37,408 nucleotides of DNA from positions 1 to 37,408 of the forward strand of contig CALGLV010000042.1 of NCBI GenBank assembly GCA_937958985.1, written 5' to 3'. Below are positions 24,739 to 33,820 of the stretch, piece after piece (position 1 is the stretch's first letter; each line of letters starts with the position of its first letter). Position numbers and translations under genes: made by a program. The notes under the pieces are model-generated. The model was not told the origin of the DNA and ran no database searches. It saw only the letters and a program-made list of their open reading frames with translations. Source of the DNA: an uncultured Aquimarina sp. Lineage in GTDB: Bacteria > Bacteroidota > Bacteroidia > Flavobacteriales > Flavobacteriaceae.

Positions 24739-25137
24739 TTAACGTAATCTATCCACAGATTTCACGAGCTGTTCATCCTTTTTAATAGCCTTATTGGCTA
24801 ATACAAGTAAAACGATAGTTATAACAGGTATAAACTGCCCAATACCTTTCTCAGAAACCAAAGCTTCTCCAGGTAAGTTTAGAGATAAATACACGAAAAC
24901 ACCTAGTAAAATAAGGTTTAATAGTATATTAATTCGCCCCAGTACAAACTGAAGCTTTCTATTTTTAAATATAAATATGATTAAGAACGAAAGTACACCC
25001 GATAAAATCATCCCTTCGTAAAGAAACGGTTTGTTAAAACTACCAATAATATCATGCCCTGTTGGTAGGATATTCGAAAGTCCTGCGGAAACTAATCCAG
25101 CGATTAACAAATAAACGCTTTGTATACGTTGAATCAT
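24739..25137 (-). CDS. DUF4293 family membrane protein
   Basis: A 132-residue membrane protein with four predicted transmembrane helices, beginning MIQRIQSVYLLIAGLVSAGL, the characteristic start of DUF4293, a Bacteroidota family. The C terminus is charged (KKDEQLVKSVDRLR). Function is unknown. It is divergent from rho, an arrangement I associate with flavobacterial genomes. TACTTTTG on the minus strand (25159-25166) is a likely -7 box. Confidence 0.88.
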   Translation of the reverse strand: MIQRIQSVYLLIAGLVSAGLSNILPTGHDIIGSFNKPFLYEGMILSGVLSFLIIFIFKNRKLQFVLGRINILLNLILLGVFVYLSLNLPGEALVSEKGIGQFIPVITIVLLVLANKAIKKDEQLVKSVDRLR

Positions 25138-25158
25138 GTACTCTTAATTACTTTGAAG

Positions 25159-25166
25159 CAAAAGTA
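25159..25166 (-). promoter_or_regulatory. -7 box of the DUF4293 gene
   Basis: Minus-strand TACTTTTG matches TAnnTTTG, 21 nt before the ATG at 25137. No clear TTG is seen at -33. Confidence 0.45.
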
Positions 25167-25310
25167 GTTTTTTCTTTTTAAGGAATAAAGTTTTATTGTT
25201 AAAATATTATTGTATTATTGTAATACAGAGTTATTCAAAAACTCTTCAAATCTTCATACTGAATATATATCATATTCATTTTACCTTAAAAATTAAGATC
25301 ACATTATTAC

Positions 25311-26975
25311 ATGTTCGAAATTTCAGAATTAAAATCTAAGAAGCTTCCTGAATTACAGGAATTAGCTAAAGCATTGAGTGTACCTAAATACAGAACACTA
25401 AAGAAATTAGATTTAGTATATCAAATACTAGATACCCAAGCAGCAGCACCAAAAGTAGTTGAGTCTGTTATAAAAGAGAAAGTAGCGGTTAAGCCAGTTG
25501 AAACTAGCCAGCCGAAACCTGTAGGGGATAGTGTTGATAAAACAAAACGAGTTAGAAAGCCTAGAGCTAAAGTTGAGTCAGATACTAATAAAGCACCTGT
25601 AGAGAAAGTTGAGTCTAAGACTATAGATTTAAAAAAAGAGGTGGTCGTGAAAAGGCCTAAGCTTGAGCGAAATCCTAAGTTGGAAGTAAAGACTAAGGAG
25701 GAAAGAGATACTAAGCGTGAGTCTAAACCACGTTTTGAAAAACCGGAAAAAAACAACAATCGAAATAAAAACACTAATCAGCAAAGGGATAATAGAAACA
25801 ATAAAGACAATAAGGGTAACCGTGATAGTCGTAACCGGTATAAAGAACCTGATTTTGAATTTGATGCTATTATAGAAACAGAGGGGGTTTTAGATATCAT
25901 GCAAGATGGATATGGATTCCTACGTTCTAGTGATTATAATTACCTTTCATCTCCGGATGATGTGTATGTTTCGCAATCTCAAATTAGATTATTTGGATTA
26001 AAAACAGGAGATACGGTATTAGGGCAAGTGCGTCCGCCGAAAGAAGGAGAAAAATATTTTCCTTTAATTAAAGTGAGTAAAATTAATGGTTTAGGGCCAC
26101 AAGTGGTAAGAGATAGGGTTGCTTTTGAGCATTTAACACCGTTATTTCCTCAAGAAAAATTCAATATTGCAGATCGACAATCAAGTGTTTCTACGCGTAT
26201 TATGGACTTGTTTGCACCTATAGGTAAAGGTCAGCGTGGTATGATTGTAGCGCAGCCTAAAACTGGTAAAACAATGTTGCTTAAAGATGTTGCTAATGGT
26301 ATTGCGGCAAATCATCCTGAAGTATATCAAATGATATTACTTATTGATGAGCGACCAGAAGAAGTTACAGATATGCAGCGTAATGTTCAAGGAGAGGTGA
26401 TTGCTTCTACTTTTGATAAAGAAGCACATGAGCATGTAAAAGTAGCTAACATTGTTTTGGAAAAAGCAAAACGTTTGGTGGAGTGTGGTCATGATGTTGT
26501 TATTTTGTTAGATTCAATTACGCGTTTGGCAAGAGCTTATAATACAGTGCAGCCTGCAAGTGGAAAAATATTAAGTGGTGGTGTTGATGCAAATGCACTA
26601 CATAAGCCAAAACGTTTTTTCGGAGCTGCTCGTAATATAGAAGGTGGAGGGTCGTTAACTATTATTGCTACGGCGTTAACAGAAACAGGATCAAAAATGG
26701 ATGAAGTTATCTTTGAGGAATTCAAGGGTACGGGTAACATGGAATTACAATTAGATCGTAAAATTTCTAATCGTAGAATTTTCCCAGCTATTGATTTAGT
26801 GTCAAGTAGTACACGTAGAGATGATATTTTACTAGATGATAAAACAATGCAGCGCATGTGGATTTTACGTAAATTCTTAGCGGACATGAATCCTGTAGAG
26901 GCGATGGAATCTATAAATGGAAAAATTAAATCGACTAAAAATAACGAAGAATTTTTAACATCGATGAACGGATAA
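25311..26975 (+). CDS. rho: Transcription termination factor Rho with large basic insertion
   Basis: A 554-residue hexameric RNA helicase for factor-dependent termination, about 135 residues longer than E. coli Rho. Residues 1-45 are the Rho N-terminal helical domain ([20 protein letters not shown]). Residues about 45-180 are a low-complexity insertion, rich in Lys/Glu/Val and then in Asn/Arg/Lys/Asp. The cold-shock RNA-binding domain follows ([20 protein letters not shown]). The ATPase core has Walker A AQPKTGKT, Walker [17 protein letters not shown], the GGVDANAL Q-loop segment and the arginine-finger/R-loop region. It ends [18 protein letters not shown]. The insertion is typical of Bacteroidota Rho and may add RNA binding or phase-separation behaviour. 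Confidence 0.97.
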   Translation: MFEISELKSKKLPELQELAKALSVPKYRTLKKLDLVYQILDTQAAAPKVVESVIKEKVAVKPVETSQPKPVGDSVDKTKRVRKPRAKVESDTNKAPVEKVESKTIDLKKEVVVKRPKLERNPKLEVKTKEERDTKRESKPRFEKPEKNNNRNKNTNQQRDNRNNKDNKGNRDSRNRYKEPDFEFDAIIETEGVLDIMQDGYGFLRSSDYNYLSSPDDVYVSQSQIRLFGLKTGDTVLGQVRPPKEGEKYFPLIKVSKINGLGPQVVRDRVAFEHLTPLFPQEKFNIADRQSSVSTRIMDLFAPIGKGQRGMIVAQPKTGKTMLLKDVANGIAANHPEVYQMILLIDERPEEVTDMQRNVQGEVIASTFDKEAHEHVKVANIVLEKAKRLVECGHDVVILLDSITRLARAYNTVQPASGKILSGGVDANALHKPKRFFGAARNIEGGGSLTIIATALTETGSKMDEVIFEEFKGTGNMELQLDRKISNRRIFPAIDLVSSSTRRDDILLDDKTMQRMWILRKFLADMNPVEAMESINGKIKSTKNNEEFLTSMNG

Positions 26976-27009
26976 GTGGTATAAAACTTACTTTCTGTTA
27001 AACTATATA

Positions 27010-27042
27010 AGCAGCATTTTCCTAGGAGAATGTTGCTTTTTT
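27010..27042 (+). terminator. Rho-independent terminator after rho
   Basis: GCAGCATTTTC pairs with GAGAATGTTGC around CTAG (with G-U pairs), followed by a T run. It lies about 35 nt after the rho stop. Confidence 0.8.
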
Positions 27043-27106
27043 GTTTTAATAATGAAATTTTATAATGAAGTTATGGCTTAAAAATACTCTAAATTAATTC
27101 AAAAAG

Positions 27107-27493
27107 TTAGTTGATAGCGAATGGTGCGCTAAGTTTAAAAGAGGGAATAATCACTTTGAATTTTTTTGTTGATGTAAAATTAATCATATTGTAATGTCCA
27201 TTCATTGAGCCAAACGGGGAAGAAAGTAAACAGCCACTGGAGTAAATGTGTTTTTCGCCGGGTAATAAAACGGGTTTTTTTCCAACAACACCTTCGCCTT
27301 CTACGATTTCGGTATAGTTAAGAGCATCTTTTATTTTCCAAAAACGCGAACTAAGTTGTACGGAGTCTTTGCTTTGATTTTCTATGGTGACTTTATAGCC
27401 AAAAGCAAAATGAATTTTATAGTTCTTGTAGAACGTACCTTCAAAATGTGTGTCCACCGAAATTTTAATACCACTGGTAACTTGCTGAACCAT
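27107..27493 (-). CDS. apaG: ApaG family protein
   Basis: A 128-residue soluble protein of the ApaG/DUF525 family: VDTHFEGTFYKNYKIHFAFG, YKVTIENQSKDSVQLSSRFW, then VEGEGVVGKKPVLLPGEKH with the Gly-rich loop, and SSPFGSMNGHYNM near the end. The fold is a fibronectin-III-like beta sandwich. The old link to Co2+/Mg2+ efflux is phenotypic only, and the molecular role is unclear. It is downstream of the T9SS plug gene on the same strand, 81 nt away. Confidence 0.93.
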   Translation of the reverse strand: MVQQVTSGIKISVDTHFEGTFYKNYKIHFAFGYKVTIENQSKDSVQLSSRFWKIKDALNYTEIVEGEGVVGKKPVLLPGEKHIYSSGCLLSSPFGSMNGHYNMINFTSTKKFKVIIPSFKLSAPFAIN

Positions 27494-27574
27494 AATAAAG
27501 CCTTTTAGAAAGAAGAATTATTTTAACTACAATATAGTGATTTTTGAAAATAAAAATAATATGGATATGTTAAA

Positions 27575-28831
27575 TTAATTGGTGATGTTAGTAGAATTTG
27601 CAGTACCTAGCCCTATTACTTTATCGTAGCGAGCTCCTGGGGCTCTGTAATAGCAAATTATAGAGTACTCGTTTTCAGTTTTATCAAAATCTCCTGAAAT
27701 AGCGCCAGTATTGATAATGCCGTTTTTGTCTTTTACCACATATTTGAAATTATAAAAACCTTGTTTGAAAAGCCGTTTGCCAATATAACCCCTGTCAATA
27801 GGGGAGTAAGTAAGTAAGGTGCTTTCGTCGCAACTAAAATTATTGAAACCACCGTATAGGTGTACTTCTTCTTTATTTTTTAATTTAGGCATTTTTAATG
27901 TAAAATGTAACCACGCATATTCCGCTTCGATGTCGTTATTAATAGCGGTAAGGTTCCTAACCACAAAATTCCCATTAATATCAGGGTTAAAAGTGTATAT
28001 TTTGTTTTTTCGACTTCCGTGAGCGTATAGGTAATTATGATAAATGTCAAGCAATTCAATATGACTAATATTTACAGTTGCATTTCTTATTTCCTTGCTA
28101 TCGAAATTCCAATATTCGTTTCCGCCCCAAAAACTTGATTCTTTATTGTATCTATATATAAATTCATTTCCGATAGTATATTGGGGTTTTAAATTTGTTA
28201 TAGCGGTATGTAAATTCTGATTTTGTAAAACTATTGTTTTTAAATTTTTGTTGGGGTTTATAATCAATAAGTCGTTAGAGTTAATGGTAAATTGAATATT
28301 TTGTTTCTTATTAATGAATTCCAAATCTCTAGAGCGTTTTACTTCTGCTCTTATGGTTACGGCTTGTTCGTAAAGAATGAATTTTTTTGCAAAAACCAAT
28401 TCATCATCATCATTATATAATTCAAATAGATAATTGCCACTAATTTTTAATCGTCGTACACTTTGGTTGGGAAATCGTACCCTGTAGTGAGTATATATTT
28501 GTAGGGAATTTAAAGAGTTTTCTGTGTCTTGAATTCTGATGTTATCAATACCGTCAAGGTATTCATTTCTTGAAAGTTGTGTGGGGGTCCAATCAAAGTT
28601 GAAATACTTTATTTTATAATAATAGAAAGCTTCATCGCCTATGATATCATCAAAATTAACTTCAAAACTACTACCTAATTCCATAATAGGAATTCCATTT
28701 AAATTTGTTGATGCTTGTTCAAATTGTATGGTCTTAATGTAGTCGGGTGGTGACATTTCAACAGCTTTTTGACCAAAGCAGTTAAAGCAGATGTTGCAAA
28801 CAGTAATTATAAGTAGTTGAAGGTGTCGCAT
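27575..28831 (-). CDS. Type IX secretion plug family protein (DUF5103)
   Basis: A 418-residue exported protein with a signal peptide (MRHLQLLIITVCNICFNCFG, ending QKA). The DUF5103 pattern is visible: an N-terminal YIKTIQFEQAS, GSSFEVNFDDIIGDEAFYYY, YKIKYFNFDWTPTQLSRNEY, HYRVRFPNQSVR, FELYNDDDELVFAKKF, and the C-terminal domain with EEVHLYGGFNNFSCDE and GFYNFKYVV. Members of this family include the Plug protein found on the periplasmic side of the SprA translocon of the type IX secretion system. Whether this copy is that Plug or a paralogue cannot be decided here. Divergent from nqrA. Confidence 0.85.
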   Translation of the reverse strand: MRHLQLLIITVCNICFNCFGQKAVEMSPPDYIKTIQFEQASTNLNGIPIMELGSSFEVNFDDIIGDEAFYYYKIKYFNFDWTPTQLSRNEYLDGIDNIRIQDTENSLNSLQIYTHYRVRFPNQSVRRLKISGNYLFELYNDDDELVFAKKFILYEQAVTIRAEVKRSRDLEFINKKQNIQFTINSNDLLIINPNKNLKTIVLQNQNLHTAITNLKPQYTIGNEFIYRYNKESSFWGGNEYWNFDSKEIRNATVNISHIELLDIYHNYLYAHGSRKNKIYTFNPDINGNFVVRNLTAINNDIEAEYAWLHFTLKMPKLKNKEEVHLYGGFNNFSCDESTLLTYSPIDRGYIGKRLFKQGFYNFKYVVKDKNGIINTGAISGDFDKTENEYSIICYYRAPGARYDKVIGLGTANSTNITN

Positions 28832-28880
28832 TGAAATTGTTTATAATTGTTAAATATAATCAAAAATCGTGCTACAAAAA

Positions 28881-28900
28881 TAGATCCTTTTAAGGATCTA
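28881..28900. repeat. Palindrome between the plug gene and nqrA
   Basis: TAGATCCTTTTAAGGATCTA has 9-bp arms around TT. It lies in the 220-nt divergent region and could be an operator or a short hairpin; no regulator is identified. Confidence 0.4.
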
Positions 28901-29011
28901 ATAATCAATGTTAAGAGTTTTTAAGAGTTGTGCTTTAAAACAGTTATTTAGAATTTATTTAAATAAAGATATTACTGCTGTTTAGACTTTCATTGAGGGT
29001 GAAATTATCCT

Positions 29012-29019
29012 TAAATTTG
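29012..29019 (+). promoter_or_regulatory. -7 box upstream of nqrA
   Basis: TAAATTTG matches TAnnTTTG and lies 32 nt before the nqrA ATG. A TTG at 28993-28995 is 16 nt upstream, slightly short of the usual spacing. Confidence 0.5.
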
Positions 29020-29051
29020 TATGATTTTTTAAGTTAAATTCAACTACAAAT

Positions 29052-30401
29052 ATGTCAAAAGACATTCGTATCAAGAAAGGCTTAGATATTAACTTGGTAG
29101 GTGCGGCAGAGCAATCTAAAGTCAAAGCTATTAAAAGTAATACCTATGCAATTAACCCTGATGATTTTCATGGTATCACACCTAAAATCATCGCTAAAGT
29201 GGGTACAGAAGTAAAAGCGGGCGCTCCTCTTTTTTATTCAAAGTCAAACGATCAGATTCTTTTTAATTCACCCGTTAGCGGTGAAGTTGTGGAGATTGTT
29301 CGAGGTGCTAAAAGAAAAATTCTTTCTTTTAAAGTATTAGCGGACAAAGAACAGCAATACAAAGATTTTGGAGCTAAAAATGTGGCTTCAATGAGTGGTG
29401 ATGAGATAAAGTCTCACTTATTGAGTTCGGGTTGTTGGCCGTTTGTAAAACAACGTCCCTATGATGTGTTAGCCAACCCAGATGTTGCTCCAAAAGCAAT
29501 TTTTGTTTCAGGGCACAATAGTGCTCCATTAGCAGCAAATTTGGATTATGTTTTAGCAGGTAAAGAAAAAGAGATTCAAGCTGCAGTTACAGCTTTTTCT
29601 AAATTAACAGCTGGTAAAGTACATTTATCTGTAGCGGATAAATCGTCTCCATTAGCAAATATTACCGATGCAGAAGTGCATATGGTAAAAGGGCCTCACC
29701 CTGTAGGGAATGTAAGTACACAAATAGCTAAGGTTGATCCTATAAATAAAGGAGAAATTGTTTGGGTAGTTGCTGCACAAGATTTGGTTATAATTGGTGA
29801 GTTGTTATTAACGGGTAAGTACAATGCTTCTAGAACAATAGCGGTTGCGGGTTCTTCTGTGAAATCACCAAAATATTACGAAACAAAAATAGGGGCTGAA
29901 GTTTCAACTTTTATTTACGATGCAGGTGTTAAAGGTGATAATGTTCGTATGATTAATGGTAATGTGTTAACAGGTAATACAGTTGCGCCTGATGGACATT
30001 TAGCATCTACGACGGATACTTTTACGGTAATACCAGAAGGTGATGATTATGAATTTTTTGGATGGAATAAACCTGTTTTTAATAAAATTTCATACTCAAG
30101 AGCATTAACTTTTTCGTGGTTATTTCCAAAGAAGAAATACGATCTTGATACCAATACTAATGGTGAGCATAGAGCATTTGTAGTTACAGGTAACTACGAA
30201 GAGGTTTTTCCATTAGATATATATCCAATGCAATTATTAAAGGCGTTTAGTTATAATGACCTTGATGAGATGGAACAATTAGGGGCTTACGAAGTTGCTC
30301 CTGAGGATTTTGCATTGACTGAGTTTGTTTGTGTGTCTAAACAAAATCACCAAGAATTGGTTCGAAAAGGTTTAGATGTAATGTATAAAGAAATCGGATA
30401 A
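29052..30401 (+). CDS. nqrA: Na+-translocating NADH:quinone reductase subunit A
   Basis: A 449-residue peripheral cytoplasmic subunit of Na+-NQR, the respiratory complex that oxidises NADH, reduces quinone and pumps sodium out. Family features: an N-terminal KDIRIKKGLDINLVGAA, DDFHGITPKIIAKVGTEVKA, then GAPLFYSKSN, and the later KGPHPVGNVSTQIAKVDPIN. The C-terminal block EYEVAPEDF-like (AYEVAPEDFALTEFVCVSKQ) is present. First gene of a six-gene operon in the canonical A-F order; nqrB follows 9 nt after it. Expression is probably driven by the -7 box at 29012. Confidence 0.96.
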   Translation: MSKDIRIKKGLDINLVGAAEQSKVKAIKSNTYAINPDDFHGITPKIIAKVGTEVKAGAPLFYSKSNDQILFNSPVSGEVVEIVRGAKRKILSFKVLADKEQQYKDFGAKNVASMSGDEIKSHLLSSGCWPFVKQRPYDVLANPDVAPKAIFVSGHNSAPLAANLDYVLAGKEKEIQAAVTAFSKLTAGKVHLSVADKSSPLANITDAEVHMVKGPHPVGNVSTQIAKVDPINKGEIVWVVAAQDLVIIGELLLTGKYNASRTIAVAGSSVKSPKYYETKIGAEVSTFIYDAGVKGDNVRMINGNVLTGNTVAPDGHLASTTDTFTVIPEGDDYEFFGWNKPVFNKISYSRALTFSWLFPKKKYDLDTNTNGEHRAFVVTGNYEEVFPLDIYPMQLLKAFSYNDLDEMEQLGAYEVAPEDFALTEFVCVSKQNHQELVRKGLDVMYKEIG

Positions 30402-30410
30402 CACGGTGCT

Positions 30411-31622
30411 ATGAGTTTAAAAGATAAATTACATAATTTAAAAGAGCAATACAAAGGTAAAAAGATGGCTCCTGCATTTAATGCAATCCATACTTTTTTG
30501 TATTTGCCAAACGAGACTACGCATTCAGGTTCCCATGTTCGAGGAGCCGATGATTTAAAGCGTACAATGAACATGGTTATCATGGCAATGGTACCTTGTT
30601 TAATATGGGGAATGTTTAATGCAGGGTATCAACATTATTCAGCTATTGCTGGCGGAACACCCGAATTTGTTTCATTTTTCGATCATTTACGATATTTCTT
30701 TACGTTAGATAATTTACTAATAGGAGCTATGAAAGTTCTTCCATTGGTAATTGTGTCTTATTTAGTGGGATTAGGAATTGAGTTTCTTTTTGCGGTGATT
30801 AAAAAACACGAAGTAGAGGAAGGATATTTAGTAACAGGTATGTTAGTTCCATTAATTGTGCCTGTAGATACACCACTTTGGATGTTGACAATTGCAGTTG
30901 CTTTTGGAGTTGTAATAGGTAAAGAAGTTTTTGGAGGTACAGGAATGAATATCCTAAACCCAGCATTAACTATTAGAGCCTTTTTGTTTTTTGCTTACCC
31001 AACTTGGATGAGTGGAGATAAAGTTTGGGTACACGATGCTGTAAACCGTAGTGGAGCAGATGCAATTTCTGGTGAAACTATGTTAGGGATGTTGGCTCAG
31101 AAAAAAGAACTAGCTTATGGAATAGATGAAGCTTTTTTTGGTTTTATTCCAGGTTCAGTAGGAGAAACATCAACATTACTTATCATACTTGGAGCAGCAA
31201 TATTGATTTTTACGAAAATAGCAAGCTGGAGAATTATATTAAGTGGAATTGTAGGAGCCTCAGTAATGGGATTAATCTTTAACGGAGTAATTGCTCAAGG
31301 ATGGATTACTGAAGGAAGTAAATTTTATGCTTTAATGAATTTACCATTTTGGCAACATTTAGTAATTGGAGGTTTTGCTTTTGGTATCACGTTTATGGCA
31401 ACAGATCCTGTATCTGGCGCACAAACAACTAAAGGGAAATGGTGGTATGGATTCTTAATCGGATTCTTTGCGGTTATGATTCGAGTATTTAACCCAGCTT
31501 ACCCAGAAGGAATTATGTTAGCAATATTGTTAATGAATGTATTTGCACCAAGTATTGACCATTATGTGGTTCAAGGCAATGTAAATAAAAGATTGAAGCG
31601 TTTAAAAGTTAAAACTGCATAG
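30411..31622 (+). CDS. nqrB: Na+-translocating NADH:quinone reductase subunit B
   Basis: A 403-residue integral membrane subunit that carries covalent FMN and riboflavin in known enzymes, and contributes the main sodium path. About ten transmembrane segments are visible. The FMN attachment site corresponds to DAISGET (residues 217-223), with Thr223 as the likely attachment residue; the usual A before Thr is E here. Other landmarks are HTFLYLPNETTHSGSHVRGA, FGGTGMNILNPALTIRAFLF, and FMATDPVSGAQTTKGKWWYG. The flavin transferase ApbE is not in the window. Confidence 0.96.
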   Translation: MSLKDKLHNLKEQYKGKKMAPAFNAIHTFLYLPNETTHSGSHVRGADDLKRTMNMVIMAMVPCLIWGMFNAGYQHYSAIAGGTPEFVSFFDHLRYFFTLDNLLIGAMKVLPLVIVSYLVGLGIEFLFAVIKKHEVEEGYLVTGMLVPLIVPVDTPLWMLTIAVAFGVVIGKEVFGGTGMNILNPALTIRAFLFFAYPTWMSGDKVWVHDAVNRSGADAISGETMLGMLAQKKELAYGIDEAFFGFIPGSVGETSTLLIILGAAILIFTKIASWRIILSGIVGASVMGLIFNGVIAQGWITEGSKFYALMNLPFWQHLVIGGFAFGITFMATDPVSGAQTTKGKWWYGFLIGFFAVMIRVFNPAYPEGIMLAILLMNVFAPSIDHYVVQGNVNKRLKRLKVKTA

Positions 31623-31624
31623 TA

Positions 31625-32392
31625 ATGGCGAATACTGAAAAAAATTCATACACCTTGCTATTTGCTATCGGAATGGTAGTAATAGTAGGTTCTGTTTTAG
31701 CAGGTCTGTTTGGATCGTTAAACGGACAAATTAAAGAGAATCAAAAGAAAGAGAAAAAACAGAATATTCTGTTTGCTATGGGTATTACAAAAGCAACTAT
31801 TTCGGGTAATGCTGATGATGCTGGTTCTCCTGTAGATGCTATTGAGGCAGACGCTATTTTCACTAAATATGTAGGAGATAATCAATACATTATAGAAGGA
31901 GCGAAGGCAACAAAAACAAATAAAGCTTTTGCAGTTAATGTGAAAAAAGAAGGTCAAAAAGCTAAAGAAGCTGGTTATGTTCGTAAACTACCTTTATATG
32001 TAGGTAATGTTGACGGAAAAAAAGCTTACGTAGTTCCTTTATATGGTAAAGGACTATGGGATGCTATTTGGGGTTATGTAGCATTGGAAGCAGATCTTAA
32101 AACAGTAAAAGGAGCATTTTTTGATCATAAGGGGGAAACACCAGGATTAGGAGCTAATATTAAAGAATCATTTTTTTACGAAGATTTTAAAGGAGAGAGC
32201 ATATATAATGGAGCAGAATACAAAGGTATTACTGTAGCCAAAGGAAATAATGATCCTACAAACAAGAGAAAAGGAGACAACAAAGTAGACGCAATTGCTG
32301 GTGCAACAATCACAGGTGATGGTGTAACAGCAATGATTAAGACCGACTTGAAAATGTATGTTCCTTATTTTGAAACTGTAAAAGCAAACTAA
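31625..32392 (+). CDS. nqrC: Na+-translocating NADH:quinone reductase subunit C
   Basis: A 255-residue subunit with one N-terminal transmembrane helix (LLFAIGMVVIVGSVLAGLFG) and a periplasmic FMN-binding domain. The covalent FMN motif is DAIAGATIT (Thr228 in VDAIAGATITGDGVTAM), where the usual S/T before G is A. GLWDAIWGYVALEADLKTVK and ETPGLGANI are standard family blocks. It starts 2 nt after nqrB. Confidence 0.96.
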   Translation: MANTEKNSYTLLFAIGMVVIVGSVLAGLFGSLNGQIKENQKKEKKQNILFAMGITKATISGNADDAGSPVDAIEADAIFTKYVGDNQYIIEGAKATKTNKAFAVNVKKEGQKAKEAGYVRKLPLYVGNVDGKKAYVVPLYGKGLWDAIWGYVALEADLKTVKGAFFDHKGETPGLGANIKESFFYEDFKGESIYNGAEYKGITVAKGNNDPTNKRKGDNKVDAIAGATITGDGVTAMIKTDLKMYVPYFETVKAN

Positions 32393-32394
32393 TT

Positions 32395-33075
32395 ATGGCT
32401 GAAGTAGCAGAAAAAAAAGAAAAACAAAAAGAGCCATTATTCTCTAAGAAGAATAAAGGTTTAATGACAGATCCTCTGTTTGACAATAATCCTATTACTA
32501 TTCAAGTATTAGGAATTTGTTCAGCATTAGCAATTACAGCTCAACTTAAAGCCTCAATTGTAATGGCTTTAGCAGTAATGTTTGTATTAGCAATGGGTAA
32601 TGTAGTAATCTCTTTAATGAGAAATATTATACCATCTAAAATAAGAATTATTGTACAATTAGTAATTGTAGCGGCTTTAGTTATTATAGTAGATTTAGTA
32701 TTAAAGGCTTATGCTTACGAATTAAGTAAACAACTATCCGTATTTGTGGGATTAATTATTACGAACTGTATTATTATGGGACGTTTTGAGGCTTTTGCTT
32801 TAGGTAATGGTCCTTGGAAATCTTTCCTTGATGGAATTGGTAATGCAGCAGGGTATGGTTTAATTTTAATTATAGTTGGCTTTTTTCGTGAACTACTAGG
32901 TTCAGGAACTTTATTAGGATTTAAAGTTTTAGGAGATCCAATAGAAAAAACAGGATTGTATGCTTTAGGATATGAAAATAACGGTTTTATGTTATTAGCA
33001 CCAATGGCATTAATTACTGTAGGAATCATTATTTGGATTCAACGTAGTAGAAATCAATCATTAATCGAAAGCTAG
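32395..33075 (+). CDS. nqrD: Na+-translocating NADH:quinone reductase subunit D
   Basis: A 226-residue integral membrane subunit with six predicted helices, paired with NqrE as an inverted-topology homologue. Together, in known structures, they hold an intramembrane Fe-S centre using Cys residues from each. Visible blocks: DNNPITIQVLGICSALAITA with the first conserved Cys, LIITNCIIMGRFEAFALGNG with the second, and FFRELLGSGTLLGFKVL. It starts 2 nt after nqrC. Confidence 0.96.
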   Translation: MAEVAEKKEKQKEPLFSKKNKGLMTDPLFDNNPITIQVLGICSALAITAQLKASIVMALAVMFVLAMGNVVISLMRNIIPSKIRIIVQLVIVAALVIIVDLVLKAYAYELSKQLSVFVGLIITNCIIMGRFEAFALGNGPWKSFLDGIGNAAGYGLILIIVGFFRELLGSGTLLGFKVLGDPIEKTGLYALGYENNGFMLLAPMALITVGIIIWIQRSRNQSLIES

Positions 33076-33102
33076 AAAGTAGTTTTAAAACAATACGATA
33101 TA

Positions 33103-33819
33103 ATGGAACATTTAGAATTATTTTTCAAATCGATCTTTATAGATAACATGGTATTCGCAACATTCTTAGGAATGTGTTCGTACTTAGCAGTATCTAAAAA
33201 AGTATCTACGGCTGTAGGTTTAGGAGCAGCTGTTATTTTTGTAATGGCAATAACGGTACCTGTAAACTGGTTGTTAGATACCTATGTATTAAGAGAAGGA
33301 GCTTTAACTTGGTTAGGCGAGGAATATGCGAGTTATGATTTAAGTTTCTTGTCATTCATCTTATTTATTGCAACCATTGCAACGATGGTTCAATTAGTAG
33401 AAATTGTGGTAGAGAAGTTTTCGCCATCATTGTACAATTCATTAGGTATTTTCTTACCATTAATAGCAGTAAACTGTGCTATTTTAGGAGGGTCTTTATT
33501 TATGCAATCTCGTGAAATCCCTACTTTAGGAATGGCGTTAAATTACGGAGTGAGTTCTGGTATTGGTTGGTTTTTAGCGATACTTGCCATTGCTGCAATA
33601 CGTGAAAAAATCAGGTATTCAAATGTACCAGCTCCATTAAGAGGTTTAGGAATCACATTTATTTTAACAGGACTTATGGCTATTGGTTTCATGAGTTTTG
33701 GAGGAATGTTAACAGGTGATGAAGGAAATAAAAAAGAAGTGAAATCAGAGGTTCAGGCAGAAGCAGATGAACTTATTGATGAATCTGAAGAAATGGTATT
33801 AAACACAATAAACAAATAA
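33103..33819 (+). CDS. nqrE: Na+-translocating NADH:quinone reductase subunit E
   Basis: A 238-residue integral membrane partner of Nqr[21 protein letters not shown] carries the first conserved Cys and [20 protein letters not shown] the second. [20 protein letters not shown] and [18 protein letters not shown] complete the core. The C terminus extends by about 35 hydrophilic acidic residues ([20 protein letters not shown] onward), longer than in Vibrio NqrE and outside the membrane. Gap to nqrD is 27 nt, the largest in the operon; nqrF follows at 1 nt. Confidence 0.96.
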   Translation: MEHLELFFKSIFIDNMVFATFLGMCSYLAVSKKVSTAVGLGAAVIFVMAITVPVNWLLDTYVLREGALTWLGEEYASYDLSFLSFILFIATIATMVQLVEIVVEKFSPSLYNSLGIFLPLIAVNCAILGGSLFMQSREIPTLGMALNYGVSSGIGWFLAILAIAAIREKIRYSNVPAPLRGLGITFILTGLMAIGFMSFGGMLTGDEGNKKEVKSEVQAEADELIDESEEMVLNTINK

Positions 33820-33820
33820 T

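Noticed and set aside
31718-31957. Minus-strand frame within nqrC
   Set aside because: It is antisense to the conserved nqrC gene, with composition expected from the complementary strand.
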